Assembly (NCBI GenBank): GCA_023245975.1 | Contig: JAHFJF010000057.1 | Coordinates: 1-5,435, forward strand | Direction: 5' to 3' | DNA: 5,435 bases | From: an archaeon | GTDB lineage: Archaea > Nanobdellota > Nanobdellia > SCGC-AAA011-G17 > GW2011-AR17 | Translations under genes and position numbers: made by a program | In this document: in pieces, positions 4,071 to 5,435 of the stretch | Layout of the letters: each line of letters starts with the position of its first letter | Numbering within the stretch: position 1 is the first letter of the stretch | The notes under the pieces: generated by a model | What the model was told of the DNA's origin: nothing | Database searches by the model: none | The model's input: only the letters and a program-made list of their open reading frames with translations

Positions 4071-5435
4071 ATGCGTAAACTGTTAAGAGATTAAGGCTTA
4101 GAAAACTAGCAGCTTTCATCATTTCTTTCAATTGCTCGTATGCTTCAGGTCCCCTTGTTTTCAATCCGCAGTCTGGATTTATCCAAATCCGGTTTGGAGT
4201 AATTTTCAAAGAGGAAGGAATGGCTATCATCTCTTCGATTGTAGGAATTCTAGGGCTATGTACATCATAAACTCCCAAGCCAATTGAGCCTGGAAATCCT
4301 CCAGCCTGTAATGAGGCCGCAGTCTTACCTTTGGCTTTGCTATCTTCTATGCTAAGGACATCTACGCCCATATCCTTTATAGCATACATTATATCTGGAA
4401 ATTCTGAAAAACACATGTGCGAATGAATCACTATATCATCAGGAACCGATGCATAAACAAGCCTGAAAGCATTCAATGCATGCAAAAGATAATGATCTCT
4501 CTTAGATTTGTCTATCGGCAATCCTTCCCTGATTGCAGGCTCATCAATTTGAATGTGTTTTATGCCTGCATTTACCAAATCATCTACTTCTTCGGCCAAT
4601 GCCTTTGCAAATTCATAAAATTGTGCTTCCCTGGAAATATCTTCCCTTGGATATGCCCATTGGACTAATGTAACCGGACCAGTCAACATTCCTTTTACGG
4701 GTTTTTCTGTCAGCGATTGCGCATACTTTATCCATTCTACTGTAAAAGGCACTAGCCTCTTTATCGTTCCAGTGATAACGGGTGGCTTTACATGCCTTGT
4801 TCCATAAGACTGAACTGCACCGCTTATCGGGCTAAAGCCTTCAAAATTCTCGGCAAAATATTGCACCATGTCTGCCCTCTCAAATTCTCCATGTACTAAT
4901 ACATCCAAGCCAAGATTTTCCTGCAAAGAGATGCAATCCTTAATATACACTTTAATTTTTTCCTTGTAATCATTCTCAGATATTTTTCCACTTTTCCAAT
5001 CGCTTCTAGTCTTTCTTACTTCCTGAGTTTGAGGGAAACTGCCGATTGTTGTAGTCGGGTATGTGATATCGCTTACCCAGAATGTTTTTCTTGAACGCTC
5101 AAACCTTTCAGTAGGCAATCCTGCTTCCTTGTTATTTGATTCACGATATTTAATAGTGCCATTCTTAATTTCCTTTAATTCCTGAATTTTTTCTAATGCA
5201 AAAGAGAATTTTTGTTTTTCACTTTCGGCACTAAGCGGAACGTGCATCAATGAGCATGATGGACTGATGTATAATCTTTCATCTTCTACCTTTTCCAATA
5301 TGGCATCTAGAGTTTTTTTTGTCCTAGAAGAGGCTGGCCAGACATTCCTGCCATTGATTATGCCTGCAACTAATTCCTTGTCTTTCGGAAATTTATCCAG
5401 TAATTGAAGATTTGAACGGCCATCAACGAAATCCA
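4069..5435 (-). CDS. metE: Cobalamin-independent methionine synthase MetE, N-terminal part missing
   Basis: MetE transfers the methyl group of a methylated folate or pterin to homocysteine, making methionine with a catalytic zinc. The frame is open to the window edge: 454 visible residues, so by comparison with E. coli MetE (about 750) some 300 lie outside. It opens with the end of the N-terminal domain (INGRNVW, then SPSCSLMHVP), a linker, and then the full catalytic barrel from TTTIGSFPQT (visible residues 127-136). Zinc ligands match E. coli His641, Cys643, Glu665 and Cys726: His339 and Cys341 in HSHMCFSEF, Glu363, and Cys422 in NPDCGLKTR. Asp297 in IQIDEPA and His392 in YDVHSPR are also kept. 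A TTG at 5298 is internal, not a start. No promoter is in view. The C-terminus (SFLSLNLLTVYA) is unusually hydrophobic. The product is cytoplasmic. The methyl donor in this archaeon is unknown. Confidence 0.96.
   Translation of the reverse strand, partial: DFVDGRSNLQLLDKFPKDKELVAGIINGRNVWPASSRTKKTLDAILEKVEDERLYISPSCSLMHVPLSAESEKQKFSFALEKIQELKEIKNGTIKYRESNNKEAGLPTERFERSRKTFWVSDITYPTTTIGSFPQTQEVRKTRSDWKSGKISENDYKEKIKVYIKDCISLQENLGLDVLVHGEFERADMVQYFAENFEGFSPISGAVQSYGTRHVKPPVITGTIKRLVPFTVEWIKYAQSLTEKPVKGMLTGPVTLVQWAYPREDISREAQFYEFAKALAEEVDDLVNAGIKHIQIDEPAIREGLPIDKSKRDHYLLHALNAFRLVYASVPDDIVIHSHMCFSEFPDIMYAIKDMGVDVLSIEDSKAKGKTAASLQAGGFPGSIGLGVYDVHSPRIPTIEEMIAIPSSLKITPNRIWINPDCGLKTRGPEAYEQLKEMMKAASFLSLNLLTVYA

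Noticed and set aside
4417..4668. Plus-strand 83-codon open frame opposite metE
   Set aside because: It is antisense to conserved MetE catalytic sequence, with no promoter or ribosome site; a shadow of the real gene.
5296..5298. TTG at 5298 as the start of a shorter, separate MetE catalytic protein
   Set aside because: The frame is open upstream to the window edge and the upstream codons match the MetE N-terminal domain (INGRNVW), so this is an internal leucine codon.

Overview
This is archaeal chromosomal DNA. The ribosomal protein order L3-L4-L23-L2-S19 without a preceding S10, the archaeal forms of those proteins, a single-domain HMf-type histone, and BRE/TATA promoters (two of them apparently giving leaderless mRNAs) all point the same way. 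The AT-rich, very compact layout and the slightly divergent proteins would suit a small-genome lineage such as a DPANN archaeon, perhaps Micrarchaeota-like. That lineage guess is inference and weak; 'archaeon' itself is secure.

Positions 1-3111, minus strand, hold the start of the large ribosomal protein operon. Reading right to left it is uL3, uL4, uL23, uL2 and uS19 (cut by the window edge), with 0-3 bases between stop and start codons, so translational coupling is likely. It is driven by a strong promoter at 3289-3303. The promoter implies an untranslated leader of about 155 nt before L3, with a GC-rich hairpin.

Positions 3112-3395 are a divergent control region. It holds the L3 promoter and leader, the promoter of a plus-strand gene, and three inverted repeats placed against the core promoter elements. 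These repeats are the most interesting non-coding signal in the window.

Positions 3396-4033, plus strand, hold a 120-residue protein I cannot assign to a family, then an archaeal histone with its own strong promoter. A T-run follows the histone.

Positions 4069-5435, minus strand and convergent with the histone, hold the C-terminal 60 percent or so of a cobalamin-independent methionine synthase (MetE). It has all zinc ligands, and its N-terminal part runs off the window. The amount of N-terminal domain visible shows a long, two-domain MetE rather than the short catalytic core common in archaea.

The region therefore combines translation (ribosome assembly), chromatin (histone) and methionine supply. 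I see no mobile element, CRISPR array, tRNA or rRNA gene. No operon logic ties MetE to the rest. The unknown gene could share control with the ribosomal operon through the divergent promoter region.
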